NCBI RefSeq assembly: GCF_019977395.1
Contig: NZ_AP024660.1
Location: forward strand, 4,216,001 to 4,280,000
Reading direction: 5' to 3'
Source: Arthrobacter sp. NicSoilC5
GTDB taxonomy: Bacteria; Actinomycetota; Actinomycetes; Actinomycetales; Micrococcaceae
Length of the DNA stretch: 64,000 nt
A program made the translations under genes and the position numbers. Shown here piece by piece: positions 8,323 to 16,050 of the stretch (position 1 is the first letter of the stretch; every line of letters begins with the position of its first letter). Under the pieces are notes generated by a model. The model was not told the origin of the DNA. It made no database searches and was given only the letters and a program-made list of their open reading frames with translations.

Positions 8323-9476
8323 GATGATGCTCCTGCCTTTGAAACCTTTTGTGCTGGTGCGGGCGCCCCCGCGATGACGTCCGCGTAGTGCTGCACCAGT
8401 TCCGTGCAGAGCGCGGGCCATGTCCTGTCCTGGACCGAGGCGTGTGCTGCGGCCGCAAATGCCCGCCGTTTGGCGTCGTCGCCCACCAGGTCCTGCACCC
8501 GGGCCCGCATGGCGGACAGGTCGCCCGGTTCGTAGAGCCACCCGGTGCGCGAGTTCTCCACCAGGTCCAACGGGCCGCCCCGCCCTGTGGCCACCACCGG
8601 TACACCCGATGCCATGGCCTCCTGGATGGTCTGGCAGAAGGTTTCGAACTCGCCGGGATGGACGAACAGGTCGAACGATGCCACCGCCCGTGCCAGGTCA
8701 TCACCGCCCAGGAATCCGGTGAAGACTGCCCGGGGGAGTGCCGCCTCAAGGGCTGCCCGCTGCGGGCCGTCGCCCACAACCACAAGCCTGGTGTTGGGAA
8801 TGCCGGCGAGGGCGGCAAGGTCTTCCACCTGCTTTTCGACCGCCAGCCTGCCCACGTAGCCGATGATCCGTTCCCCGCCCGGAGCCACCGAAGCCCGCCA
8901 CCCGTCGTCGCGCTTTGCCGGCGAAAACCTCGCGGTGTCCACGCCGCGGCGCCACATGCGTACACGCGGAATGCCCCGGCCGCGCAACTGGTTCAGCGCG
9001 AACGTGGAGGGCACCAGGGTGCGTGAGGAGAGCAGGTGGATGTTCTCCACCCTGTTCCAGGCCCAGTTTTCCAGGAAGGGAACGCCGTACCGGGCGGCGT
9101 AGCTGGGAACTTCGGTCTGGTAGATGGCCACGGTGGGGATGCCCAGCTGGTGCGCAGCCTGCGCGGCGCGCCAGCCCAGCACGAACGGCGAGGCAAGGTG
9201 GACAACGTCGGGCGCGTACTCGGCAAGGATTCGCTTGACCCGGTACACACCTCCCAGCGCCACCCGCACATTCGTATAGCCGGCCAGCGGGACCGCGGGC
9301 AGCCTGTGCACCTCCGCCCCCTTGACCCGGCCCGCGGCCTCCCCGTCATGTCCGGAAGGCGCGATGACCAGCACCTCGTCGCCGCGCTCCTGGAGGTGGT
9401 CCAGGACCCGCAGGATGGAATGGGTGACGCCGTTCATCAGCGGCAAAAAAGATTCGGCAACGATTGCGATCCTCAC
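8319..9476 (-). CDS. GT4 family glycosyltransferase (MgtA/PimB-like)
   Basis: A 385-residue GT-B retaining glycosyltransferase. It opens MRIAIVAESFLPLMNGVTHS, the typical acceptor-domain start of actinobacterial MgtA/PimB-like enzymes. The donor domain (from about residue 200) has IIGYVGRLAVEKQVEDL and the E-x7-E-type segment in HPGEFETFCQTIQEAMASGVPVVA. Corynebacterial relatives build mannosylated or glucuronosylated diacylglycerol and phosphatidylinositol glycolipids at the inner face of the membrane. It is upstream of, and overlaps by 4 bases, the UDP-glucose dehydrogenase gene, which suggests UDP-glucuronate as donor. That is inference, and GDP-mannose remains possible. Confidence 0.85.
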   Translation of the reverse strand: MRIAIVAESFLPLMNGVTHSILRVLDHLQERGDEVLVIAPSGHDGEAAGRVKGAEVHRLPAVPLAGYTNVRVALGGVYRVKRILAEYAPDVVHLASPFVLGWRAAQAAHQLGIPTVAIYQTEVPSYAARYGVPFLENWAWNRVENIHLLSSRTLVPSTFALNQLRGRGIPRVRMWRRGVDTARFSPAKRDDGWRASVAPGGERIIGYVGRLAVEKQVEDLAALAGIPNTRLVVVGDGPQRAALEAALPRAVFTGFLGGDDLARAVASFDLFVHPGEFETFCQTIQEAMASGVPVVATGRGGPLDLVENSRTGWLYEPGDLSAMRARVQDLVGDDAKRRAFAAAAHASVQDRTWPALCTELVQHYADVIAGAPAPAQKVSKAGASS

Positions 9477-9595
9477 CCCTCCACCGTGGGCGCCTTCCTT
9501 GAAATGACGGGGGAGGAAGCGTTACCCCGAGGAGAAGGCCGGGTGAACAACTGCCGCGGGCCGCCAAAAAAATTACTAAGTAGGCTTTGCATTTG

Positions 9596-9611
9596 ATGCT
9601 AAGCATGCTTA
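9596..9611. promoter_or_regulatory. Palindromic site ATGCTAAG-CA-TGCTTA ahead of the DUF2382 gene
   Basis: It contains the perfect 12-bp palindrome TAAGCATGCTTA (9600-9611) in an AT-rich stretch 127 bases before the ATG at 9738. The same 16-base pattern with only the two central bases changed occurs at 26072-26087, upstream of a secreted-protein gene. It may be a binding site for a shared regulator. Confidence 0.5.
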
Positions 9612-9737
9612 CGGTAGTGGGGCAGTCAGCGCAGAGCCTCAAGCAGCCGGGGCGGAAGCCGGATGACGGGAGAATGCCCCGGTCCGGAACATCCACTGCT
9701 GGCAGACCCAGTGCAAAGACCATCCAAAGGAGACGTC

Positions 9738-10595
9738 ATGCTCAACAGGGAAAACCTTGAAAACCTGCTCACCAAGGGCGGCCACGTCGTCGGTTCCGAC
9801 GGCACGAAAATCGGTTCGATCGGTCAGCTGTACGCAGACGATGACACGGGCGAGCCCACATGGGTCACCGTGAAGACGGGGCTCTTCGGTACCTCCGAGT
9901 CCTTCGTTCCGGTGGAGGGCGCGCACAACCAGGGCGAAGACCTGGTGGTTCCCTTCACCAAGGAGCACGTCAAGGACGCTCCCCGCGTGGATGCGGACGG
10001 CCACCTCACCCCAGAGGAAGAGGACCGGCTCTACACGTACTACGACCGCGGTGCCCGGACCTACACCGAGGCCCGTTCCGGCACCGCCGGGGACGTGGAC
10101 CTGCAGGGCGACGCCGACCTGAACGCAGGCACCCCCACCGCCGGGATCGGTGCAGGCCGCGACACGTATGACCGCGACGAAACCGCACGCGGAACCGTTG
10201 GCCACGACACCTCCGGCCCCACCACGGACGACGCCATGACGCGGTCCGAGGAGCAGCTGCACGTGGGCAAGGAACGTGAGGCCACCGGCCGCGCACGGCT
10301 GCGTAAGTACGTCACCACCGAAAACGTCACCAAGACCATCCCGGTGGAGCGTGAAGAAGTACGCATCGAGCGGGAGCCCATCACGGACGGCAACCGCGGT
10401 GGAGCCTTCGACGGGCCTGCCATTAGCGAAGAAGAGCACGAGGTGGTCCTGCACGAGGAACGCCCCGTTGTTGAGAAGGAAGCCGTTCCCGTGGAGCGGG
10501 TCCGCCTGGACAAGGAAGTTGTCCGTGACGATGTCACGGTCAATGAGGAAGTCCGCAAGGAAAACATCGAAACAGACGGCGACACCCGTCGCTGA
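9738..10595 (+). CDS. PRC-barrel and DUF2382 (YsnF-like) stress protein
   Basis: A 285-residue soluble acidic protein. The N-terminal PRC-barrel domain (about 1-80; GGHVVGSDGTKIGSIGQLYAD) is joined by an acidic linker to a C-terminal DUF2382 domain (about 170-275; IPVEREEVRIEREPI and VPVERVRLDKEVV). This architecture is common in actinobacteria and resembles Bacillus general-stress protein YsnF. Its molecular function is unknown. AAAGGAGA lies before the ATG; longer reading to 9663 has no support. It is monocistronic, with a long upstream region carrying the palindrome at 9596-9611 and two hairpins downstream, consistent with independent, probably stress-responsive control. Confidence 0.88.
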   Translation: MLNRENLENLLTKGGHVVGSDGTKIGSIGQLYADDDTGEPTWVTVKTGLFGTSESFVPVEGAHNQGEDLVVPFTKEHVKDAPRVDADGHLTPEEEDRLYTYYDRGARTYTEARSGTAGDVDLQGDADLNAGTPTAGIGAGRDTYDRDETARGTVGHDTSGPTTDDAMTRSEEQLHVGKEREATGRARLRKYVTTENVTKTIPVEREEVRIEREPITDGNRGGAFDGPAISEEEHEVVLHEERPVVEKEAVPVERVRLDKEVVRDDVTVNEEVRKENIETDGDTRR

Positions 10596-10666
10596 TCGGG
10601 ACCCGGGGCTCCGGCCCCCAGTTCCGCGGGCAGCCCGGATGAATCAGCTGCCCTGACACGGTGAAC

Positions 10667-10699
10667 GGCGCCGGGAGCCTCCAGGAGGCTCCCGGCGCC
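10667..10699 (+). terminator. Strong hairpin terminator after the DUF2382 gene
   Basis: A perfect 14-bp GC-rich stem (10667-10680 with 10686-10699) and a 5-base loop lie 70 bases after the stop codon. The following sequence is only weakly T-rich. Confidence 0.75.
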
Positions 10700-10713
10700 G
10701 CACTGTTTAAAAC

Positions 10714-10751
10714 GCTGGTGCAGCCGCGCCGGAAGCGGTGGCTGCACCAGC
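10714..10751. other. Second tandem hairpin
   Basis: A 12-bp perfect inverted repeat (10714-10725 with 10740-10751) with a 14-base loop, immediately after the terminator at 10667-10699. It may be a back-up terminator or an RNA-stabilising structure. No T-run is attached. Confidence 0.5.
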
Positions 10752-11033
10752 CAGTAGGACGAATATCTTCAGAACTTACGGTTCATCTCTCATTCGCGGC
10801 TCCTGTTTTCCCGGTTGACGGTATCCGGGTACACGGCTGGCAGTGTCCACGTCCGGCAGCCAGCAGAAATCACACCATGCCCCCAGCGGGGCGGCGGGTT
10901 GTGGTTTCTACCAATTTTACGGCGGGGCAGCGCAAAAAGCGCCGCACGCCGGGGCATTTGATTGGTGATCAGTGGCTCCCCGGAGCCTGTCGTTCGCGGG
11001 TCCGGCACGCCCGGCGTGACACCATGGAACACG

Positions 11034-12350
11034 ATGAAACTGCGCGCTGATCAGACCGGAGACCGTGGCCTACCCATGCCGTTGTGGCTGCAGGGTGCCC
11101 TTGAAGCGGCGCAGGCGGCCATCATCTCGGCCCTGGTGGTCGTGGCGCCCATCGTTGCCGTCTGGGCCACTGCCGGATTCCAGAACGGGCAGTTCGAAGT
11201 CCTGGCCCGCCTGGCCGGGCAGTCCTGGCTCCTGGTCCATGGGGTGCCGCTGGAACTTGCCGGCACAGGACCCGGGACTGCCACCCACGGCGGGTCCGGC
11301 ATCCTGAGCCTGATTCCGCTGGGCCTGACCCTCATCCCTTTCCTTCTGGCCTGGCGCGCCGGCCGGCGGCTGGCCCGCGCCTCCTATACGGACCAGCTGT
11401 GGCAGGCGCTGCTGGGCTCGTGGGCAGTGTACGCAGCGTTCGGCGCCGCTACCGGGTTCGTCTGCCGCAGCGCCGACGTCGGCATCAACCTCTGGTTCGC
11501 CATGCTGGTTCCCCTGGTCCCGTTCGGGCTGGGAATGGTGGTTGGCGCCCGGAGGGAGGCCGGGTCCTGGAGCCGGCTCATCGGCGTTGACGCGGTGGAC
11601 TGGATCTCGCGCACCAGCCAGCACTCACGCTGGGCCGGATCGTACTTCGCGTCCGCGGCGAAAGCGGGGACCGTCGCCGTGCTGTCCGCCCTCACCTTCG
11701 CCGCAGTGCTGCTGGCGGCAGACCTGTTCATCCACTGGAACCTGGTGGTTTCCGTTTATGAAGCGCTCGACGCCGGGCCGGTGGGAGGTGCCGCCCTCAC
11801 CATCGCCCAGCTGGGCTTCCTGCCCAACCTTGTGGTGTTCGCCCTCGCCTGGACGTCGGGCGCCGGTTTTGCGCTGGGGGCGGGCTCCCAGGCCGGGGCG
11901 CTGGGGACCGCCGTCGGGCCGCTTCCGTCCATACCGGTCCTGGCTGCCATCCCGTCGGGGTCCCTGGACTACGCCTTCGTGGCCCTGGTTGTTCCGGTGC
12001 TGGCAGGTGTCATGGCGGGATGGTGGTTCCTGCGGGAGGGCGAAAACCACTTCGACGAGTGGCTCGCCATCAAGGTGCATGCCCGCTGGTTCACCGCCAC
12101 CGTCTCCACGCTGGTGCTCGGCGTGCTCGTGGGCGTGGCGGCGGGCCTGCTGACGGCCTGCCTGGCCTGGATCGCCAGGGGGTCAGCCGGCCTTGGCCGC
12201 CTGACGGCCATTGGGCCCGACCCCCTGTGGACCGGGCTGTGGGTGGCTGCCGAGGTAGGCATCGGCGTCGTTGTCGGTTACGCTGCCGGACCGTGGCTGG
12301 AGCGGGAGAACACCGGGGCGGCGGAACACGATGCGGAGCTGGTCCACTAG
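11034..12350 (+). CDS. DUF6350 family polytopic membrane protein
   Basis: A 438-residue integral membrane protein with about nine or ten hydrophobic helices. It fits the actinobacterial DUF6350 family, which typically lies just upstream of purN as here. Some databases label the family 'cell division protein PerM', which is not evidence of function. The ATG at 11034 begins MKLRADQTGDRG; MPLWLQGALEAAQ at 11076 is an alternative start. No catalytic motif is visible. It is followed by a convergent small membrane gene 13 bases after its stop. The conserved position next to the purine genes is its main recognisable trait. Confidence 0.8.
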   Translation: MKLRADQTGDRGLPMPLWLQGALEAAQAAIISALVVVAPIVAVWATAGFQNGQFEVLARLAGQSWLLVHGVPLELAGTGPGTATHGGSGILSLIPLGLTLIPFLLAWRAGRRLARASYTDQLWQALLGSWAVYAAFGAATGFVCRSADVGINLWFAMLVPLVPFGLGMVVGARREAGSWSRLIGVDAVDWISRTSQHSRWAGSYFASAAKAGTVAVLSALTFAAVLLAADLFIHWNLVVSVYEALDAGPVGGAALTIAQLGFLPNLVVFALAWTSGAGFALGAGSQAGALGTAVGPLPSIPVLAAIPSGSLDYAFVALVVPVLAGVMAGWWFLREGENHFDEWLAIKVHARWFTATVSTLVLGVLVGVAAGLLTACLAWIARGSAGLGRLTAIGPDPLWTGLWVAAEVGIGVVVGYAAGPWLERENTGAAEHDAELVH

Positions 12351-12363
12351 AACCGGGCCGCCT

Positions 12364-12795
12364 CTAGCGGACCTTGGTGGGCAGGACGTCCTGGAACTGG
12401 GCCATGCACGCATGGGTGGCCCGGTCCGTCAGCGCCCGGCCCAGGCACGCCTGGTACTCGCGCACCTGGTCAAACAGGACCATGGTGGTGACGATCAGCA
12501 GCACCATGACGGCGGCCACCACCAGTCCGGAAATGGTGCCGAGGAGAACCAGCCTGGATTCCTTGAGGCGGATTGACCGGACCAGCAGGACGACCCCCAG
12601 GACCAGGCCCGCGGCGGTCAGCACGGTCGCCAGCCACAGGTAGCCGACGTCCAGCTGGTACACGAAGAACGAACCGAGGACCGAGACCACGAACATCCGG
12701 AACAGGGTGCGGGTCTTGGCAAGGGAGGCTTTCGCCGCCTCGCTGAGCGGGGGCCTGACCTGCTGCTGCCCGCTCCGGCCCGGTTCGCTGTTCAT
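12364..12795 (-). CDS. Small membrane protein of unknown function
   Basis: A 143-residue protein starting MNSEPGRSGQQQVRPPLSEAAKA. Three hydrophobic segments (about residues 33-50, 53-70 and 80-105) are followed by a C-terminal soluble part with two cysteines (QACLGRALTDRATHACMAQF) that might form a disulfide outside the membrane. I do not recognise a named family. It is encoded divergently from purN, with 39 bases between the two start codons, so the two genes must share overlapping promoters. Confidence 0.78.
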   Translation of the reverse strand: MNSEPGRSGQQQVRPPLSEAAKASLAKTRTLFRMFVVSVLGSFFVYQLDVGYLWLATVLTAAGLVLGVVLLVRSIRLKESRLVLLGTISGLVVAAVMVLLIVTTMVLFDQVREYQACLGRALTDRATHACMAQFQDVLPTKVR

Positions 12796-12834
12796 GTTTT
12801 CCAGCGTACGCGAGCCTGCACCTAAGCTGGACCA

Positions 12835-13428
12835 ATGCGTATCGTCGTCCTCGTTTCCGGAACCGGGTCCAATCTCCAGGCAGTTATTGACGCCGTCAAG
12901 GCGGGGGACCTCGACGTGGACATCGCAGCGGTGGGCGCGGACCGCGAGGGAACCTACGGCGTCGAGCGTTCCGCTGCCGCCGGGATCCCCACCTTCGTGG
13001 TGGACTTCAAGGCCTACCGGGACCGCGCGGACTGGAACGCAGCGCTGACCCGGGCTGTGGCCGCCTACAAGCCGGACGTGGTGGTTTCTTCCGGGTTCAT
13101 GCGGATCGTCAGCCCGGAGTTCATCGACGCTTTCCACGGCAAATACCTCAACACGCACCCGGCACTGCTCCCCGCTTTCCCCGGTGCGCACGGCGTCCGG
13201 GATGCCATGGCGTACGGCGTGAAGGTCACCGGCTGCACCGTGCACTGGGCAGACGCCGGCGTGGACACCGGCCCCATCATTGCCCAGGAAGCCGTGGCCA
13301 TCGAGGACACGGACACCGAGGAAACCCTGCACGAGCGCATCAAGGTGGTGGAGCGCCGGCTGCTGGTCTCCACCCTGGCCGCCCTGGCGGCAGACCCCGC
13401 GTACTCCGCCGCGCCCCACCCCAACTAG
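12835..13428 (+). CDS. purN: Phosphoribosylglycinamide formyltransferase 1
   Basis: Transfers the formyl group of 10-formyl-THF to GAR in step 3 of purine synthesis. The 197 residues cover the whole formyltransferase fold. It starts MRIVVLVSGTGSNLQAVI (phosphate loop). The catalytic Asn and His are in KYLNTHPALLPAF (about 102-114) and the catalytic Asp is in DAGVDTGPII. Its last codon and stop (AAC TAG) lie at the edge of a palindromic repeat (13427-13478). It is separated from purH by 2.6 kb holding a DUF559 gene and an oppositely oriented transporter, although the two act in one pathway. Confidence 0.95.
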   Translation: MRIVVLVSGTGSNLQAVIDAVKAGDLDVDIAAVGADREGTYGVERSAAAGIPTFVVDFKAYRDRADWNAALTRAVAAYKPDVVVSSGFMRIVSPEFIDAFHGKYLNTHPALLPAFPGAHGVRDAMAYGVKVTGCTVHWADAGVDTGPIIAQEAVAIEDTDTEETLHERIKVVERRLLVSTLAALAADPAYSAAPHPN

Positions 13429-13478
13429 GTCGCGCCAAGTGTCGTTTAACCCCCTCAAAACGACAGCTGGCGCTACCT
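13427..13478. repeat. Palindromic repeat element, copy 1 (end of purN)
   Basis: A 21-bp inverted repeat with three mismatches (13427-13447 with 13458-13478) around a 10-base loop. It overlaps the TAG stop of purN. It shares the arm core GCGCCAAGTGTCGT with copy 2 (14488-14547) and the outer sequence AACTAGGTCGC with copy 3 (41911-41970, reverse strand). Confidence 0.85.
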
Positions 13479-13548
13479 ACATTGTTTGAGTGGGCCGAGC
13501 CTGTGGATAACGTCCAGCAAAGACAGTTGCGGCTGCCACCATGGGCTG

Positions 13549-14487
13549 ATGAAGGTTCCTCGTCCCATGCCCGGACAATTTGAGTCGCTGCCGTTCACCT
13601 TCCGGGAGGCAGTCGACGCCGGCATCACCCGCCGCCGGCTGCGTCACCGGGGCTTGCAGCGGCCCAGCAGGGGCGTCCGGGTGCCGGACTCCTGCGGCCG
13701 ATCGGATTTGGCCGCTTGCCTCCGGCCCTACACCCTGGTGACGGAATTTGCCGCGGCTTCCCACGCATCCGCTTTTCTGTTGTGGCAGTTTCCAGGGTTC
13801 CTGCCAGGCTGCAACGAACCGCTGTTGCATGTCTCCCGTCCCGACACGGTGGCCATCATGCGCCGGCCCGGTGTGAGGGGCCACCGGGGACAGTTTTTCG
13901 ACGACGAGATTGTCAGCCACCAGGGCCTGCTGGTCACGTCGCGGACCCGGACGTGGCTGGATTGCTCCCGCAAGATGGGCATCGAGGAATTGACCGTTGT
14001 TGCAGACCATCTGATCCGATACCCGCGCCCGGAATTCGAAGGCAGATTCGAACCCTATGCAACGCTTGAAGATCTGGCGGAGATGCTGGACAGGCACAAG
14101 GGAACACCCGGAATACGCAAGGCCCGTCTTGCCCTTGATTTGGCCAGGGTGGGTTCCGACTCCGCACAGGAAACCAGGCTGCGGCTGGCTCTGGAGTATG
14201 CCGGCTTGCCCGAACCTCTACTGAACGTGCCCACGCCGCTGGCCCCCGGCGTCGTACGTCAACCCGACCTGAGCTATCCCGAACAGAAGGTGGCGGTGGA
14301 ATACGACGGTGAGGGACATTCGGCAGCGGGACAGATTGAGCGGGACATTGCCCGCGAAGAGGATTTCGGACGCGGTGGATGGATTCTTGTGCGAATCTCA
14401 AAGCGGCACATGGAACAAGACGCGAAGCTGGCGGTGGCAAAAGTGCGGCGGACAATGCTGGCCGGCGGCTGGTTGCCCGGAGGCTAG
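13549..14487 (+). CDS. DUF559/endonuclease-fold protein with AbiEi-like N-terminus
   Basis: A 312-residue protein. The N-terminal part (LPFTFREAVDAGITRRRLRHRGL, then RPSRGVRVP) resembles the winged-helix segment of type IV antitoxin AbiEi-like proteins. The C-terminal part (VRQPDLSYPEQKVAVEYDGEGHS, about 245-267, then WILVRISKRHM) matches the DUF559 endonuclease-like fold, with the acidic D-x-n-E-x-D pattern and a following Arg/Lys-rich strand. Function is unproven; very-short-patch-repair or restriction-like nuclease activity is the usual guess. No partner toxin or methylase is adjacent. It is flanked by palindromes on both sides, one starting right after its stop. The start is uncertain: ATG 13549 or ATG 13567, neither with a strong ribosome site. 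Confidence 0.78.
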   Translation: MKVPRPMPGQFESLPFTFREAVDAGITRRRLRHRGLQRPSRGVRVPDSCGRSDLAACLRPYTLVTEFAAASHASAFLLWQFPGFLPGCNEPLLHVSRPDTVAIMRRPGVRGHRGQFFDDEIVSHQGLLVTSRTRTWLDCSRKMGIEELTVVADHLIRYPRPEFEGRFEPYATLEDLAEMLDRHKGTPGIRKARLALDLARVGSDSAQETRLRLALEYAGLPEPLLNVPTPLAPGVVRQPDLSYPEQKVAVEYDGEGHSAAGQIERDIAREEDFGRGGWILVRISKRHMEQDAKLAVAKVRRTMLAGGWLPGG

Positions 14488-14547
14488 AACCAGGTAGCGC
14501 CAAGTGTCGTATTGAGGCTCCAGAACGACACTTGGCGCTACCTGGTT
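14488..14547. repeat. Palindromic repeat element, copy 2 (end of the DUF559 gene)
   Basis: A perfect 23-bp inverted repeat (14488-14510 with 14525-14547) with a 14-base loop, starting at the base after the TAG of the DUF559 gene. Its arm core is the same as in copy 1. It lies between convergent genes and could also terminate transcription from both sides, although no T-run follows. Confidence 0.9.
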
Positions 14548-14555
14548 GGGAAAGG

Positions 14556-15908
14556 TTACTCCAGGCGGGCCTGGCGGGTTTCGGGGGAGAAGAACGCCAT
14601 CCACAGCACGGAGGCCAGCACCAGGGCACCGGCCAGGGCGAAGGATGTGGCCAGCCCGAGTTCCGGCCAGAAGTAGTTGGCGAAGATCAGCGGCCCAAAA
14701 CCCGCACCGAGCCGGGAGAATGTGGACGCCCAGCCGAATCCGGTGCCGCGCAGTTCGGTGGGATAGAGCTCGGAGACATACGCATAGAGCACCGGAATGG
14801 CCACCTGCACCACGAACCCGAACACCAGCAGCCAAGACACCGCGGCCGTGGGGATGTCCACCACGAATGCCACGATCACCAGGGTCAGCGCGGACAGCGG
14901 ACCGGTGATGGCAAGGATCCATTTGCGCCCCACACGTTCCACCAGGAGCGCCGCCACCACCACGCCCAGGAAGCCGACGGCGGCCATGGACGCCGTGGTG
15001 ACGAACGCCTTGTACTCGGCGAAACCTGCGCCGATAAGGATCCTCGGCATCCATGTCAGGGACAGGTAGTACACCAGCAGGATGCTGAAGAACAGGGCCC
15101 AGGCGGCAGCCGTGATCTTCCAGTTGAACTGCCACACCGAGCGCAGCTGGGTCCAGGCGCTGCCGGCGGAAAGCCGGGGAACGTCCCGGGCGTCGGGAAG
15201 GCTGTAGGCGCGGGGTTCCGCCCCGGTGGCTTCCACCAGCCCATCGATGATTTTGGCGGCTTCTTCCCGCCGCCCCTTCCTGATCAGGAACAGCGGGGAT
15301 TCCGGCACGCTCCGCCGGATCCAGAAGACCAGCAGGGCGGGAAGCACCATCACCAGCATGGTCAGGCGCCAGTCGCCGTAGAGGGCCACCAGTCCGGCGG
15401 AGACGAACCCCGCCAGGGCTGCGCCGATGGGCCACCAGCCGTCCATGGCTGTCAGCACCTTGCCGCGCTGCTTCCGGGGGGTGAACTCACCCACCAGGGC
15501 GTAATCCACGGGAATGCAGCCGCCCAGGCCAAACCCGGCCATGAACCGGAAGAGGCAGAACCAGATGAAGTCGGGGGCGAACGCGCCCAGGACGGTGAAG
15601 ACCGAGAACAGCAGCAAGGTGGCGGTGAAGGCCTTCTTGCGGCCCACGGTGTCCGCGATCGTTCCCCAGATGAAGGCACCCAGGGCCATGCCGATCAGGT
15701 TTGCGGTACCCACCCAGGCGGCCTCTCCCGCGGAGAGCGACCAGTGCTTGGACAGCAACGGAATCAGGATGCCGTTCAGGGTCACATCCCAGGCGTCGAA
15801 CATGAAGCCGAGGCCCCCGATCAGGAAGATCCTGCCCTGGACTTTCCATCGCCAGGGCAGTTCCTGGACCACCTGTTCGCCGCTGGGCACAGTGGTGTAA
15901 GTGTTCAT
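14556..15908 (-). CDS. MFS transporter, metabolite:proton symporter type
   Basis: A 450-residue, 12-helix major facilitator protein in the cytoplasmic membrane. The loop 2-3 signature GTIADTVGRKKAF (about 86-98) and the loop 4-5 motif FRFMAGFGLGGCIPVDYALVGEF are clear, as is FTPRKQRGK after helix 5. The central loop is around residues 205-245. The pattern FMFDAWDVTLNGILIP in helix 1 fits the sugar/acid symporter branch. The substrate cannot be told. It is transcribed against the direction of the surrounding purine genes, between the DUF559 gene and purH. No regulator is adjacent. Confidence 0.88.
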   Translation of the reverse strand: MNTYTTVPSGEQVVQELPWRWKVQGRIFLIGGLGFMFDAWDVTLNGILIPLLSKHWSLSAGEAAWVGTANLIGMALGAFIWGTIADTVGRKKAFTATLLLFSVFTVLGAFAPDFIWFCLFRFMAGFGLGGCIPVDYALVGEFTPRKQRGKVLTAMDGWWPIGAALAGFVSAGLVALYGDWRLTMLVMVLPALLVFWIRRSVPESPLFLIRKGRREEAAKIIDGLVEATGAEPRAYSLPDARDVPRLSAGSAWTQLRSVWQFNWKITAAAWALFFSILLVYYLSLTWMPRILIGAGFAEYKAFVTTASMAAVGFLGVVVAALLVERVGRKWILAITGPLSALTLVIVAFVVDIPTAAVSWLLVFGFVVQVAIPVLYAYVSELYPTELRGTGFGWASTFSRLGAGFGPLIFANYFWPELGLATSFALAGALVLASVLWMAFFSPETRQARLE

Positions 15909-16050
15909 CGCCGCCTCCTGTTCAAAACTCTAGCCCGCCCCCACAGCGTTCACACTCCGGCTGACACACCGGCCAACCGCGCCTTCGCGATAAACTGGCC
16001 CTATCCCCACCAACCGCGGCCCTGTTCCGCGAGATAAGACGGAGACATTT

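Larger units (their letters stand above)
10596..11033. other. Intergenic region without a convincing gene (438 bases)
   Basis: It holds the two hairpins listed separately (10667-10751). The remainder (about 10760-11033) is less GC-rich and I find no ORF with plausible coding character. It probably includes the promoter of the DUF6350 gene. A TTGACGGTATCC stretch near 10813 could hold a -35 box, but no matching -10 stands out. Confidence 0.6.

Noticed and set aside
10920..10960. GC-rich partial inverted repeat as a further terminator
   Set aside because: The pairing is short and interrupted, and no gene ends there.
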